Assembly (NCBI GenBank): GCA_963796675.1
Contig: CAWCMS010000008.1
Span: 1 to 64,000, forward strand
Length of the DNA stretch: 64,000 bases
Origin: CAWCDJ01 sp963796675
GTDB taxonomy: Bacteria > Acidobacteriota > Terriglobia > Bryobacterales > Bryobacteraceae
Reading direction: 5' to 3'
This document shows, one piece after another, positions 36,064 to 42,986 of this stretch (the stretch's first letter is position 1; the number at the start of each line of letters is the position of its first letter). The notes beneath the pieces are model-generated. The model ran no database searches and had not been told where the DNA came from. It worked only from the letters and a program-made list of their open reading frames with translations. The position numbers and the translations under genes were made by a program.

Positions 36064-38787
36064 TTAGCGTGATGCCGGAGCCGCGTGCGCGGGTGTTTCG
36101 CGCAATGGACTATCACTCTGATAGAGAGCGATCCGGGACTTAAGCGCTAGGGTAAGTCGTTGGTTGTTGCTCTTCTCCGCAATCTCCAGAGCAGCCTGTG
36201 CCGTCTGCAATGCTTCGGAGTAACGTCGAGCCTCCGCGTAGGCGGCCGCCAGAGTGTCCAGAATTGCGGGATTGGTTCCACCGCTCAGCCGGTTAGCCCG
36301 CTCCGCAAACTCCACTGCCTGATTGGCATCGCGCAGGGAAGCCTCCGGCGTCGTGGCTAGTACCCGTGCCGTCTGGTTCAAGATGGGAACGGCGTCGGGA
36401 GCGGCGCGAAGGGCACTCCGCCACTGCGCAATCGCTTGGGGAACCTGCCCGCGCGTGTAGTACAGCAGGTTCCCCAGATTGTAGTGCGCCTCGGCGAAAT
36501 CGGGAGCGGCGGCCACGGCTTTCTCGAAGTGGACGATTGCCTGGTCGAAGTCCCCGGTGCGCCAGTAGGCAAATCCCAGGTTGTTGTGGATCTCAGCCGA
36601 GTCGGGCGCGGTCGCAAGAGCCTTCTGGTAGTGTCCAATCGCATCGGCGAAGCGCCCCTTCCGCACCAGCGCGACACCGAGGTTGTACTCGGCTTCGCCG
36701 AAGTCGGGTTCTGCCTTTAGGGCCATCTCTAGATGTTCGATGGCCTCATCGACGTTGCCTTTTCGGAGCAAGGCAAACCCGAGGTTGTTATGAACTTCCG
36801 CTGAGTCGGGTGCACCAGCCAGCGCGATCCGGTAATGATTGATGGCTTCGTCGGTTTGATTCTTCGCCATGAAGGCGCGGCCCAGATTGTTCTGCATGTC
36901 CGCCGAGTTCGGCCGCGCCTGAAGAGCCCTCTCATAGTACGGGATAGCTTCGTCGAATTTCCCGACTCCCGCCAGCGCAACACCGAGGTTGTTGTTGGCT
37001 TCCGCGTCCCCCGGATCCAGCGCCAAAGCCCTCTTCCACTCGACAATCGCCTTCTCATACTGGCCGTCGCGAGTCAGGTTCAGCGCCGTCTCCGTGGCCC
37101 GGTAGAAATTCAGTGCCGGTAGTTCCATCGAAAGCAGCCCATCGGGCTTGATGTTCACAAATTCCGGAATATTCACCGCCCGATTGGCGGCGGTCGCATT
37201 CTCGATCAGAATCGCGGGACTGTCGTGCCCCTCCGCGTCCAGGTGGGTCAGAAACATCTGCGTGTAAGGAGAACGGCTCTTCGACGAAAACACAAGCCAA
37301 TGACCGTTGGGCGAAAAGCTGTGCCACGAATTCATCAAGGGCGTGTTGCTGCTCATTCGTCGCGGCTCACCGCCGCCGAACGGCACGATGTACAGTTTGC
37401 TGTCCGGACGCATCAATTGACCGTTGCGGCACTGCACGTAGACGATCCAGCGGCCATCCGGCGAGACCTTGGGAAACGAGTTGCTCATTCCATTCTGCGA
37501 GGCCCCGATGATCCGCTCCGGACGGCCCCCTGCACCACCGTTGAACGGTATGCGGTAGAGGTCATATTGGATCCGAGTCTCCTTCGGATCGTTCGCAAAC
37601 TCGGCGAGTTGCTCTCCTTCCGGATACGGCTCGCGAGCCTCCGCGCGGGCGAACACAATGTATTTGCCGTCGGGACTCCAGACGGCGTTGGTGTGCACAT
37701 ATCGCGGATCGTCCGCGCCGGGCAGAGGCAGCAGACGCTTCGCCGTCCGGCTGTACCAGGCCAGGATGCCGCGCGTCGGATAGAAGACTTGAAGGAAACG
37801 GTAGTTCTTGAAGTTGGCGACGTAGTAATTGCTCTTGGAGGGCTTGTGCCTCTCGACCGTCCGCCTGCCTGATCCTGACTTGTTGACAGGCAGGTTCGTC
37901 GCCGAGCTGGAGGCGCCCACGGCCGCGGCATCGATCGTGGTCACCACATACTGGCCTTCGGGAGACACCTGTGACATAAAGCCGACCCGCTCGCCGGCCG
38001 TCTTCTTCTCGAAAGACGTCCACGAGATCACGTCCTTGTCCTCAATGGACATGCGAGGCTGGATCGTCGCGAGCGTGTACAAGCCCTTGTCGTTATTCGG
38101 TCCGTCCAGGTCCATTCCCAGCGTCTTGCCATCGCGCGAAAACGAGTGGCAGTTGGCGCAGGTCGGCAGGCCGGTCACCAGAAGCCGGCTCTTTTGTTCG
38201 CTGACATTGCGCAACCTCCAGGCAATCAGCGGAATCATGTTCGCCGCCAGGGGCTTGATGACTCCTTTTTCCGTCTCGGATGGCATCAGGGGAACATCGC
38301 GGAAGAAAATCGGCGCCCCTACCGGATCCTTCGACGTCCGTATCCGGACCGACCCGCGCGAGACGGTAGCGCCGGCCTCGAGGCCCGTGATCGTCACCGT
38401 AGCGTTGTGGACGCTCGATCGCTGCTTCATGACCGACCAAAACTCAGGGGTTGGCTGCCATGTTCGCGTTTCGGTCTGGCGCGGAGAAAGTTCCGGCAGT
38501 TTGTTCGTGGCACCGACGCACCTCGGGTCGATCTCACCGATACGCATCTTCTCGCCTAAGGAGTCCGTCTTCATCGACGGTGAGCCGTCATCGAAGGTCA
38601 CTTCGATCTGCCAGGACGTAACTTTCGGCGAGGAATCGACCCAGAGAAATGTCGGCGCCGCTATGTCTGGCGGAAAGATCGAGCCTTCTGCCGGATAATC
38701 GATCGTGAGAGGTCCGGGCGGGGGAGTGGCCGACAGAAAAGCAAGTCCGGTCGCTGAAATCGCAGCCGCTAACAGCCAACGTCTCAT
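36064..38787 (-). CDS. Exported beta-propeller (TolB/PD40-like) protein with CxxCH and TPR repeats
   Basis: This 907-residue protein has a signal peptide (LLAAAISATGLAFLSA), an N-terminal beta domain, a single CANCH haem-binding motif (Cys210, Cys213, His214), PD40-type propeller blades (VSPEGQYVVTT, WSPDGKYIVFARAE, VSPDGRWIVYVQC, FSPNGHWLVFSSK) and about eight TPR repeats (about 565-880). A one-haem motif within a propeller suggests an electron-transfer or binding role, but many such motifs in these families may not hold haem. It converges with the ADP-ribosylglycohydrolase gene and is divergent from lacI. Function unknown. Confidence 0.75.
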   Translation of the reverse strand: MRRWLLAAAISATGLAFLSATPPPGPLTIDYPAEGSIFPPDIAAPTFLWVDSSPKVTSWQIEVTFDDGSPSMKTDSLGEKMRIGEIDPRCVGATNKLPELSPRQTETRTWQPTPEFWSVMKQRSSVHNATVTITGLEAGATVSRGSVRIRTSKDPVGAPIFFRDVPLMPSETEKGVIKPLAANMIPLIAWRLRNVSEQKSRLLVTGLPTCANCHSFSRDGKTLGMDLDGPNNDKGLYTLATIQPRMSIEDKDVISWTSFEKKTAGERVGFMSQVSPEGQYVVTTIDAAAVGASSSATNLPVNKSGSGRRTVERHKPSKSNYYVANFKNYRFLQVFYPTRGILAWYSRTAKRLLPLPGADDPRYVHTNAVWSPDGKYIVFARAEAREPYPEGEQLAEFANDPKETRIQYDLYRIPFNGGAGGRPERIIGASQNGMSNSFPKVSPDGRWIVYVQCRNGQLMRPDSKLYIVPFGGGEPRRMSSNTPLMNSWHSFSPNGHWLVFSSKSRSPYTQMFLTHLDAEGHDSPAILIENATAANRAVNIPEFVNIKPDGLLSMELPALNFYRATETALNLTRDGQYEKAIVEWKRALALDPGDAEANNNLGVALAGVGKFDEAIPYYERALQARPNSADMQNNLGRAFMAKNQTDEAINHYRIALAGAPDSAEVHNNLGFALLRKGNVDEAIEHLEMALKAEPDFGEAEYNLGVALVRKGRFADAIGHYQKALATAPDSAEIHNNLGFAYWRTGDFDQAIVHFEKAVAAAPDFAEAHYNLGNLLYYTRGQVPQAIAQWRSALRAAPDAVPILNQTARVLATTPEASLRDANQAVEFAERANRLSGGTNPAILDTLAAAYAEARRYSEALQTAQAALEIAEKSNNQRLTLALKSRIALYQSDSPLRETPAHAAPASR

Positions 38788-38894
38788 CTTCCCTCTCCCT
38801 GACTCGAATTTCCGGGTCAGACGCTAGGTAGTGCCGCGCCCCGGAGGCAACCCATTTCGTGCACGATGTAGAAAATATCTTATCACCAGATTGT

Positions 38895-38907
38895 TGAATC
38901 GGTATCA
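38895..38907. promoter_or_regulatory. LacI-type operator candidate upstream of the lacI-family gene
   Basis: TGAATCGGTATCA is a near-palindrome with the central CG of LacI-family sites and resembles the sites at 19633 and 19699. It lies in the 194-bp divergent region between the propeller/TPR gene and the regulator, consistent with autoregulation. Confidence 0.4.
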
Positions 38908-38981
38908 AAAATTCATTCGGCTGGCTTCAAGTTATGGGAAAATAAGGCTTACCGACGCTCATCCCGGCGTTTGTCCCTACC

Positions 38982-40025
38982 ATGGCTACCATCAAAGACG
39001 TTGCCCGGAAAGCCGGAGTCTCGGTTGGTACGGTGTCTAACGTCCTCTCCGGAATGGCATCCGTCCGGCCGGCGCTTCGGGACCGAGTTTATGCCGCCAT
39101 CCAGGAATTGGACTTCCATCCCAACTATGTAGCTCGTAGTCTTAAGGCGAACCGAACCAAGACCCTCGGGATGGTGATCTCGGACATTACCAACCCCTTT
39201 TTCCCCCTGGTGGTCAGAGGCGCGGAAGATTACGCATTGCAGCATGGGTACCTCCTCATTACGTTCAACACGGACGACCAGGTGGTGCGCGAAAAGCAGG
39301 TGCTCTCTCTGCTTCGCTCGCGGCGCGTGGATGGTGTGTTGCTCGTAGTTGCCCCGAATCCGGGACGCGATGTGGGACACATCCGGAACATGGTAGATGT
39401 CGGCATCCCGGTGGTGTGCCTGGACCGGATTCCGAAGGGCATCGCGCTCGATTCCGTTTCGGTGGACAACGTCAAGGGTGCGGAGATGTGCGTACGGCAC
39501 CTCGTCAAACAAGGTCACCGGCGCATCGGTATCATCACCGGTTCCCTCAGTCTGCAGACAGCCACAGAGCGTCTGGACGGCTACCGAAACGCGCTGGGTG
39601 AGGCATCGATCAAGCCTGAGCCGGGCCTGATCGTCGAAGGAGACTTCCGCGAGGGATCGGGGTATCGTCTGGGGAAGGAACTGTTGCTGCGGCACCGGCC
39701 GCCCACGGCGATCTTTGTTTCGAACGGCATGATGGCGGCGGGTGTGGTGCGGGCTCTCGAGGAGACCGGCTTGCAGTGTCCGGACGATGTGGCGATCGCG
39801 GCCTTCGACGACTTTCCTTTGACGGCAGCCTTCCGTCCACACCTCACGGCGGTTGCTCTGCCGGCGTATGAACTCGGGCGTCAAGGCACGGAATTGCTGA
39901 TTCGGCGCGTTCTTGGCGAGTTGCCTGTCCGCAAGCGTGTCAACGTCAAACTGGATCCGGAATTGAGAATCCGCGAATCGTCGAGCACTCCGGCGCCATC
40001 GGGACGGCGCGACCTCGCCATCTGA
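38982..40025 (+). CDS. LacI-family transcriptional regulator
   Basis: This 347-residue regulator has the classical N-terminal helix-turn-helix and hinge (ATIKDVARKAGVSVGTVSNVLSG, RVYAAIQELDFHPNYVARSLKANRTKTLGMV) and a periplasmic-binding-protein-like effector domain with DITNPFFPLVVRGAEDYA, IGIITGSLSLQTATERLDGYRNAL and DDVAIAAFDDFPL. It likely represses the sugar genes of the element until a sugar or sugar phosphate binds. Operator-like palindromes lie near the ribokinase, its own and the rpiB-like starts. A hairpin overlaps its stop codon. Confidence 0.92.
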   Translation: MATIKDVARKAGVSVGTVSNVLSGMASVRPALRDRVYAAIQELDFHPNYVARSLKANRTKTLGMVISDITNPFFPLVVRGAEDYALQHGYLLITFNTDDQVVREKQVLSLLRSRRVDGVLLVVAPNPGRDVGHIRNMVDVGIPVVCLDRIPKGIALDSVSVDNVKGAEMCVRHLVKQGHRRIGIITGSLSLQTATERLDGYRNALGEASIKPEPGLIVEGDFREGSGYRLGKELLLRHRPPTAIFVSNGMMAAGVVRALEETGLQCPDDVAIAAFDDFPLTAAFRPHLTAVALPAYELGRQGTELLIRRVLGELPVRKRVNVKLDPELRIRESSSTPAPSGRRDLAI

Positions 40026-40044
40026 AGCGGCCGTGTCGCTTCAG
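40022..40044 (+). terminator. Hairpin overlapping the lacI stop codon
   Basis: CTGAAGCG (40022-40029) and CGCTTCAG (40037-40044) are perfect arms around a 7-base loop. The hairpin starts one base before the TGA stop. No T-tract follows, so it would be a factor-dependent or processing signal rather than a classic intrinsic terminator. Confidence 0.4.
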
Positions 40045-40067
40045 GTCCTCCCACACAAAGACGTGGT

Positions 40068-40109
40068 TTGACGACCGATCGCTTTGTGAGTAGAATGAAA
40101 CGGTTCATT
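40068..40109 (+). promoter_or_regulatory. Promoter with overlapping LacI-type operator for the rpiB-like gene
   Basis: TTGACG (40068-40073), 17 bases, TAGAAT (40091-40096) is a good promoter. AATGAAACGGTTCATT (40094-40109), a near-perfect palindrome with central CGG, overlaps the -10 and start site, which is where a repressor would block transcription. The lacI-family gene ends 42 bp upstream. Confidence 0.6.
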
Positions 40110-40149
40110 CTCCGAAATCGCGGTTACCTTCCGCGCAAGAGGAAAGCTT

Positions 40150-40686
40150 ATGGCAAGCGAAATCCGACGGCGCACATTAGTCGCTGGGGCTCTCCTGATG
40201 GCGAGTACAGCGGAAACGCAAACTGCAGCAGCCACTAAACAGCCTATGAAACTTGCGATCGGTTCGGACCACGCCGGTTTTCCCATGAAGGGTCCCATCA
40301 TCGAGACCCTCAAGTCGTGGGGACACAGCGTCAAGGATTGCGGCTCGTTTACGCCAGACCCCGTCGACTTTCCGGATATCGCGGCGGCTCTCTGCCGCGA
40401 GTTGAATGCCGGCGCGGCGCAACGCGGGATTATGATCTGCGGAACCGGCGTCGGCGCGAGTATCGCGGCGAACAAGGTAAAAAACATCCGGGCTGCGCTA
40501 TGCCACGATGTCTATTCGGCGCACCAGTGCGTCGAGCACGACAACGTAAACGTGATCTGTATGGGTGCCTGGATCATTGGCCCCAAGTTGGCCGAGGAGA
40601 TTCTGGCCACTTACCTCAAGGCCGAGTTCAGCACTTCAGAAGAGTTCCGCCGTCGCGTCCGCAAACTCGGTGAGATGGAAAAATGA
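40150..40686 (+). CDS. RpiB/LacAB-family sugar-phosphate isomerase with signal-like N-terminal extension
   Basis: This 178-residue protein has the RpiB core from residue 33: MKLAIGSDHAGFPMKGPI, the catalytic Cys97 in MICGTGVGASIAANK and HDNVNVICMGAWIIG. RpiB interconverts ribose-5-phosphate and ribulose-5-phosphate; LacAB and allose-6-phosphate isomerases share the fold. Residues 1-32 form an Arg-rich hydrophobic segment (EIRRRTLVAGALLMAS) like a Tat signal, which cytosolic RpiB lacks. An internal Met33 could give a normal cytosolic start, but its ribosome site is not evident. The promoter/operator just upstream supports control by the LacI regulator. Confidence 0.82.
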   Translation: MASEIRRRTLVAGALLMASTAETQTAAATKQPMKLAIGSDHAGFPMKGPIIETLKSWGHSVKDCGSFTPDPVDFPDIAAALCRELNAGAAQRGIMICGTGVGASIAANKVKNIRAALCHDVYSAHQCVEHDNVNVICMGAWIIGPKLAEEILATYLKAEFSTSEEFRRRVRKLGEMEK

Positions 40687-40738
40687 CGGTACTTGGGCTC
40701 CAACAGAGTTGTCAGACGTACGCAACTCCGGCCGGCCA

Positions 40739-41278
40739 ATGACGACAATTGATCTGATCGCACAAATCGCAAGCGCGGTAGAAGTGAAGAAGCGCGCGGT
40801 CACCGCGCCCTCGGTTCTTAACGAAGCATCCGATTATCCGAAGCCTAGCTCCTTTTCGCGCGGAGTACGTGTCGAATTAGGCGCTGTCGCGATCATCCTG
40901 ATTTCCGGTACTGCGAGTATCGACGAGAGGGGCGAGACGGTTCACGTCGGAGATTTTCGCGGACAGCTACGACGCACGTATTCCAACATTACGGGCCTGC
41001 TTACTGCAGAGGGAGCAACTTGGAAAGACGTGGTTCGCACGACGTGCTATTTGCGGGATATGGAGCGCGATTACGCGGCGTTCAACGAAGAGCGCACGAG
41101 CTTCTTCGAGCAACAGGGATTGGACCCACTGCCCGCCTCGACTGGAATCCAGGCAATTCTCTGCCGGTCCGAACTATTGGTCGAGATCGAAGCTATCGCA
41201 ATTCTGGCTACACCTCGGGAAAGACTCCGTGATGCCCAACAGCGAGACTGCGGAAGTACATCTGAGAGAGTGCTGTAG
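40739..41278 (+). CDS. RidA/YjgF-family protein
   Basis: This 179-residue protein has a RidA-like domain at about residues 35-155: FSRGVRVELGAVAIILISGTASIDERGE, then TAEGATWKDVVRTTCYLRDMERDYAAFNEER and PLPASTGIQAILCRSELLVEIEAIAIL. The Arg in the CRSELLVEIE strand is at the position used by RidA deaminases, although the usual C/R spacing is altered. RidA proteins hydrolyse reactive enamine/imine intermediates; relatives act in nucleobase and amino-sugar breakdown. It starts 53 bp after the RpiB-like gene. The C-terminal 20 residues are not conserved and may reflect a nearby rearrangement. Confidence 0.78.
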   Translation: MTTIDLIAQIASAVEVKKRAVTAPSVLNEASDYPKPSSFSRGVRVELGAVAIILISGTASIDERGETVHVGDFRGQLRRTYSNITGLLTAEGATWKDVVRTTCYLRDMERDYAAFNEERTSFFEQQGLDPLPASTGIQAILCRSELLVEIEAIAILATPRERLRDAQQRDCGSTSERVL

Positions 41279-41583
41279 TGGTTCTGGGACAACTCCGAGC
41301 TGACTGAATGAGAATCGATCCTCATCCGTTTTGTTAGCCACGCTTTTTCGTTGCGCGTCGTATTTGGTGGCCGAGTAGCCCAGCCCGGGAACCTTCTTCT
41401 CCAGGCACTGTTAGCCGATGGCGTTGCCGCGACAGGTCTTGCATCGGGAGCGATCTCAATCTGGAAAATGTCTCGCTCGGCGGCTCGACCTGAACATCGA
41501 AATGGACAAACGAGCCCTGCAGGGACTCTCTTCGGTAGCGGCAGAAATTTTGCCGAGGTAGTTCTCGAATCAATTGCTTACAG
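41279..41583. other. Gap of about 300 bases without a supported gene
   Basis: Open frames on both strands here lack starts, ribosome sites or recognisable motifs. The region is bounded on the right by the IS6 left end, so it may be debris from rearrangement. Confidence 0.3.
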
Positions 41584-42113
41584 GGTTCTGTTGCAAACGC
41601 GGCTCAAGCTGATTTGGTACGGTGTAGCGTGACCCGAAGACGGAGCACTGTTCCGCGGGCGGCATTTCGAAGACGTGATCATCCTCCTGTGCGTCCGGTG
41701 GTACCTACGATATTCCCTGACGTACCGCGACCTGGAGGAGATCATGGCGGAGCGGGGCCTCTCCATCGATCATGTCACGATCTGGCGCTGGGTTCAGCGC
41801 TATGCGCCGGTCTTGAATCAGTGGATTCGCCGTGAAACGGCACCCTATTTGAACAACATCCTTGAGCAGGACCATCGGTTCATCAAGAAGCGGATTACCG
41901 CGAGCCTCGGATTCCGATCGGTGGAGGGTGCATGCCGAACGATCGCGGGCTACGAGGCGATGCATGCAATCCGCAAAGGTCAGGTCCGCTGGGTCGCCAA
42001 GGGCGATGCGGTCGCGCAACGCCAATTCATCCACACGATCTTCGACATCGCCGCATAGCTCACATCGAGCACGCACGCATCACCCCTGCACTCTCGCTGT
42101 TTGCAACAGAGCC
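41584..42113 (+). mobile_element. IS6-family element with internal deletion
   Basis: Left repeat GGTTCTGTTGCAAAC (41584-41598) and right repeat GTTTGCAACAGAGCC (42099-42113, one mismatch to the reverse complement) bound 530 bp, well below the ~800 bp of normal IS6 elements. The transposase inside lacks its middle. Both ends are present, so it could still be moved in trans by an intact IS6 transposase. Confidence 0.82.
41675..42058 (+). pseudogene. IS6-family transposase, internally deleted
   Basis: The frame keeps the N-terminal part (IILLCVRWYLRYSLTYRDLEEIMAERGLSIDHVTIWRWVQRYAPVLNQ) and then jumps directly to the C-terminal part (WIRRETAPYLNNILEQDHRFIKKRI). About 80-100 residues carrying the first two catalytic Asp residues are missing. 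The true start (MTRRR-like, at 41629) is in another frame, so there is also a frameshift. The protein cannot be active. Confidence 0.85.
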
Positions 42114-42239
42114 ACGTGTTCGGGTGATCCTCAGCGGGTTCGGTTGAACCGGAACGAGGGCGTTTCGGGAGGCAATTCGAAGAAAACGGAGTAATCGGAG
42201 TAACGCGTGAGGCTCAGAATTCCTAAGTTATTGAAAAGA

Positions 42240-42290
42240 TGGAGCGGGAGACGGGGCTCGAACCCGCGACGTCCAGCTTGGGAAACTGGC
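42240..42290 (-). repeat. tRNA-Gly(CCC) 3'-half fragment, probable attachment-site relic
   Basis: Read on the minus strand, the segment has a complete anticodon arm (loop TTCCCAA, anticodon CCC), variable region, T arm (GCGGG, TTCGAGC, CCCGT), 3' acceptor strand CTCCCGC and CCA. The 5' half is missing: sequence diverges beyond the anticodon stem. It is not a functional tRNA. It has the form of an integrase attachment site left by a second tRNA-targeting element. Confidence 0.75.
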
Positions 42291-42397
42291 ATTCCAAAAG
42301 GTAGCGGGAGCTCATTCATTTCATTACAGTTTTTGCTCGGTGCGATGCTTGTCCAGCTCCCGCGTCCATTGACCACTAAGTTCAGGAGAACAATCAG

Positions 42398-42748
42398 GTG
42401 ACAAAGAATATAGACGAACTGTGCAACTCTGGTTATCACCAGCAACTCGGACAAAAGATGTGCGCCGCGTTCATCGCCCAGCAACAGGGAATCAGCTTGA
42501 ACACCGCGCTTGGGAAGGTCCCCGAACCCATCGGCGACGTGTGGCTGATCGTCGCGGAGTTCGCCCGGCGTTCGGTGATGGAGACAATCGATGTGGATTG
42601 TCTCTCCAAGTCCTTCGGAAATCTACCGGGCCGATCATGTAACCGAGAGTTCAGACTCACGCTAGGAGAACCACCGGGCGGGCTGTTCGCATTACCAGAG
42701 CTACTTATCGAAGGACTACGTTCAGAGCCCAGCACGGACGGGCTTTGA
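42398..42748 (+). CDS. Hypothetical protein of the integration module
   Basis: This 116-residue protein starts at GTG 42398 with CAGGAGAA about 10 bases upstream. It begins MTKNIDELCNSGYHQQLGQK. I recognise no domain, signal peptide or membrane segment; there are three Cys residues in the first two thirds. It lies between the tRNA-Gly fragment and the excisionase/integrase pair, all on the same strand, so it is likely part of the mobile module. Confidence 0.5.
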   Translation: MTKNIDELCNSGYHQQLGQKMCAAFIAQQQGISLNTALGKVPEPIGDVWLIVAEFARRSVMETIDVDCLSKSFGNLPGRSCNREFRLTLGEPPGGLFALPELLIEGLRSEPSTDGL

Positions 42749-42794
42749 GACACGACGTGAATCAGGAGTCAATCAGAATTCAGGAGTTCATAAC

Positions 42795-42986
42795 GTGACC
42801 AAGCTTCTCACAGTAACGGAGGTGGCCCGCTGGCTCTCGGTTTCGCCATCGTGGGTCCGTGATCACGCGGCAGGCCGGCGACGACCCGCCCTCCCTTCCG
42901 TCAGGTTAGGGAAAGCGCTCCGATTTGAAGTAGATGTTGTCGCGAAGTGGCTCGAAGCCCTGCGGCAAGAAGGAAGAGCCGCATGA
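42795..42986 (+). CDS. Excisionase-like helix-turn-helix protein (MerR/HTH_17 type)
   Basis: This 63-residue protein is a single MerR-like DNA-binding domain: LLTVTEVARWLSVSPSWVRDH, then LPSVRLGKALRFEVDVVAKWLEAL. Such small proteins act as excisionases or accessory factors for tyrosine integrases. GTG 42795 follows CAGGAG. Its TGA stop overlaps the integrase ATG (ATGA at 42983-42986), so the two are translationally coupled. Confidence 0.75.
   Translation: MTKLLTVTEVARWLSVSPSWVRDHAAGRRRPALPSVRLGKALRFEVDVVAKWLEALRQEGRAA

Noticed and set aside
42207..42401. A 64-codon frame with WSGRRGSNPRR
   Set aside because: This is the known artefact of translating a tRNA 3' end, here the tRNA-Gly fragment.
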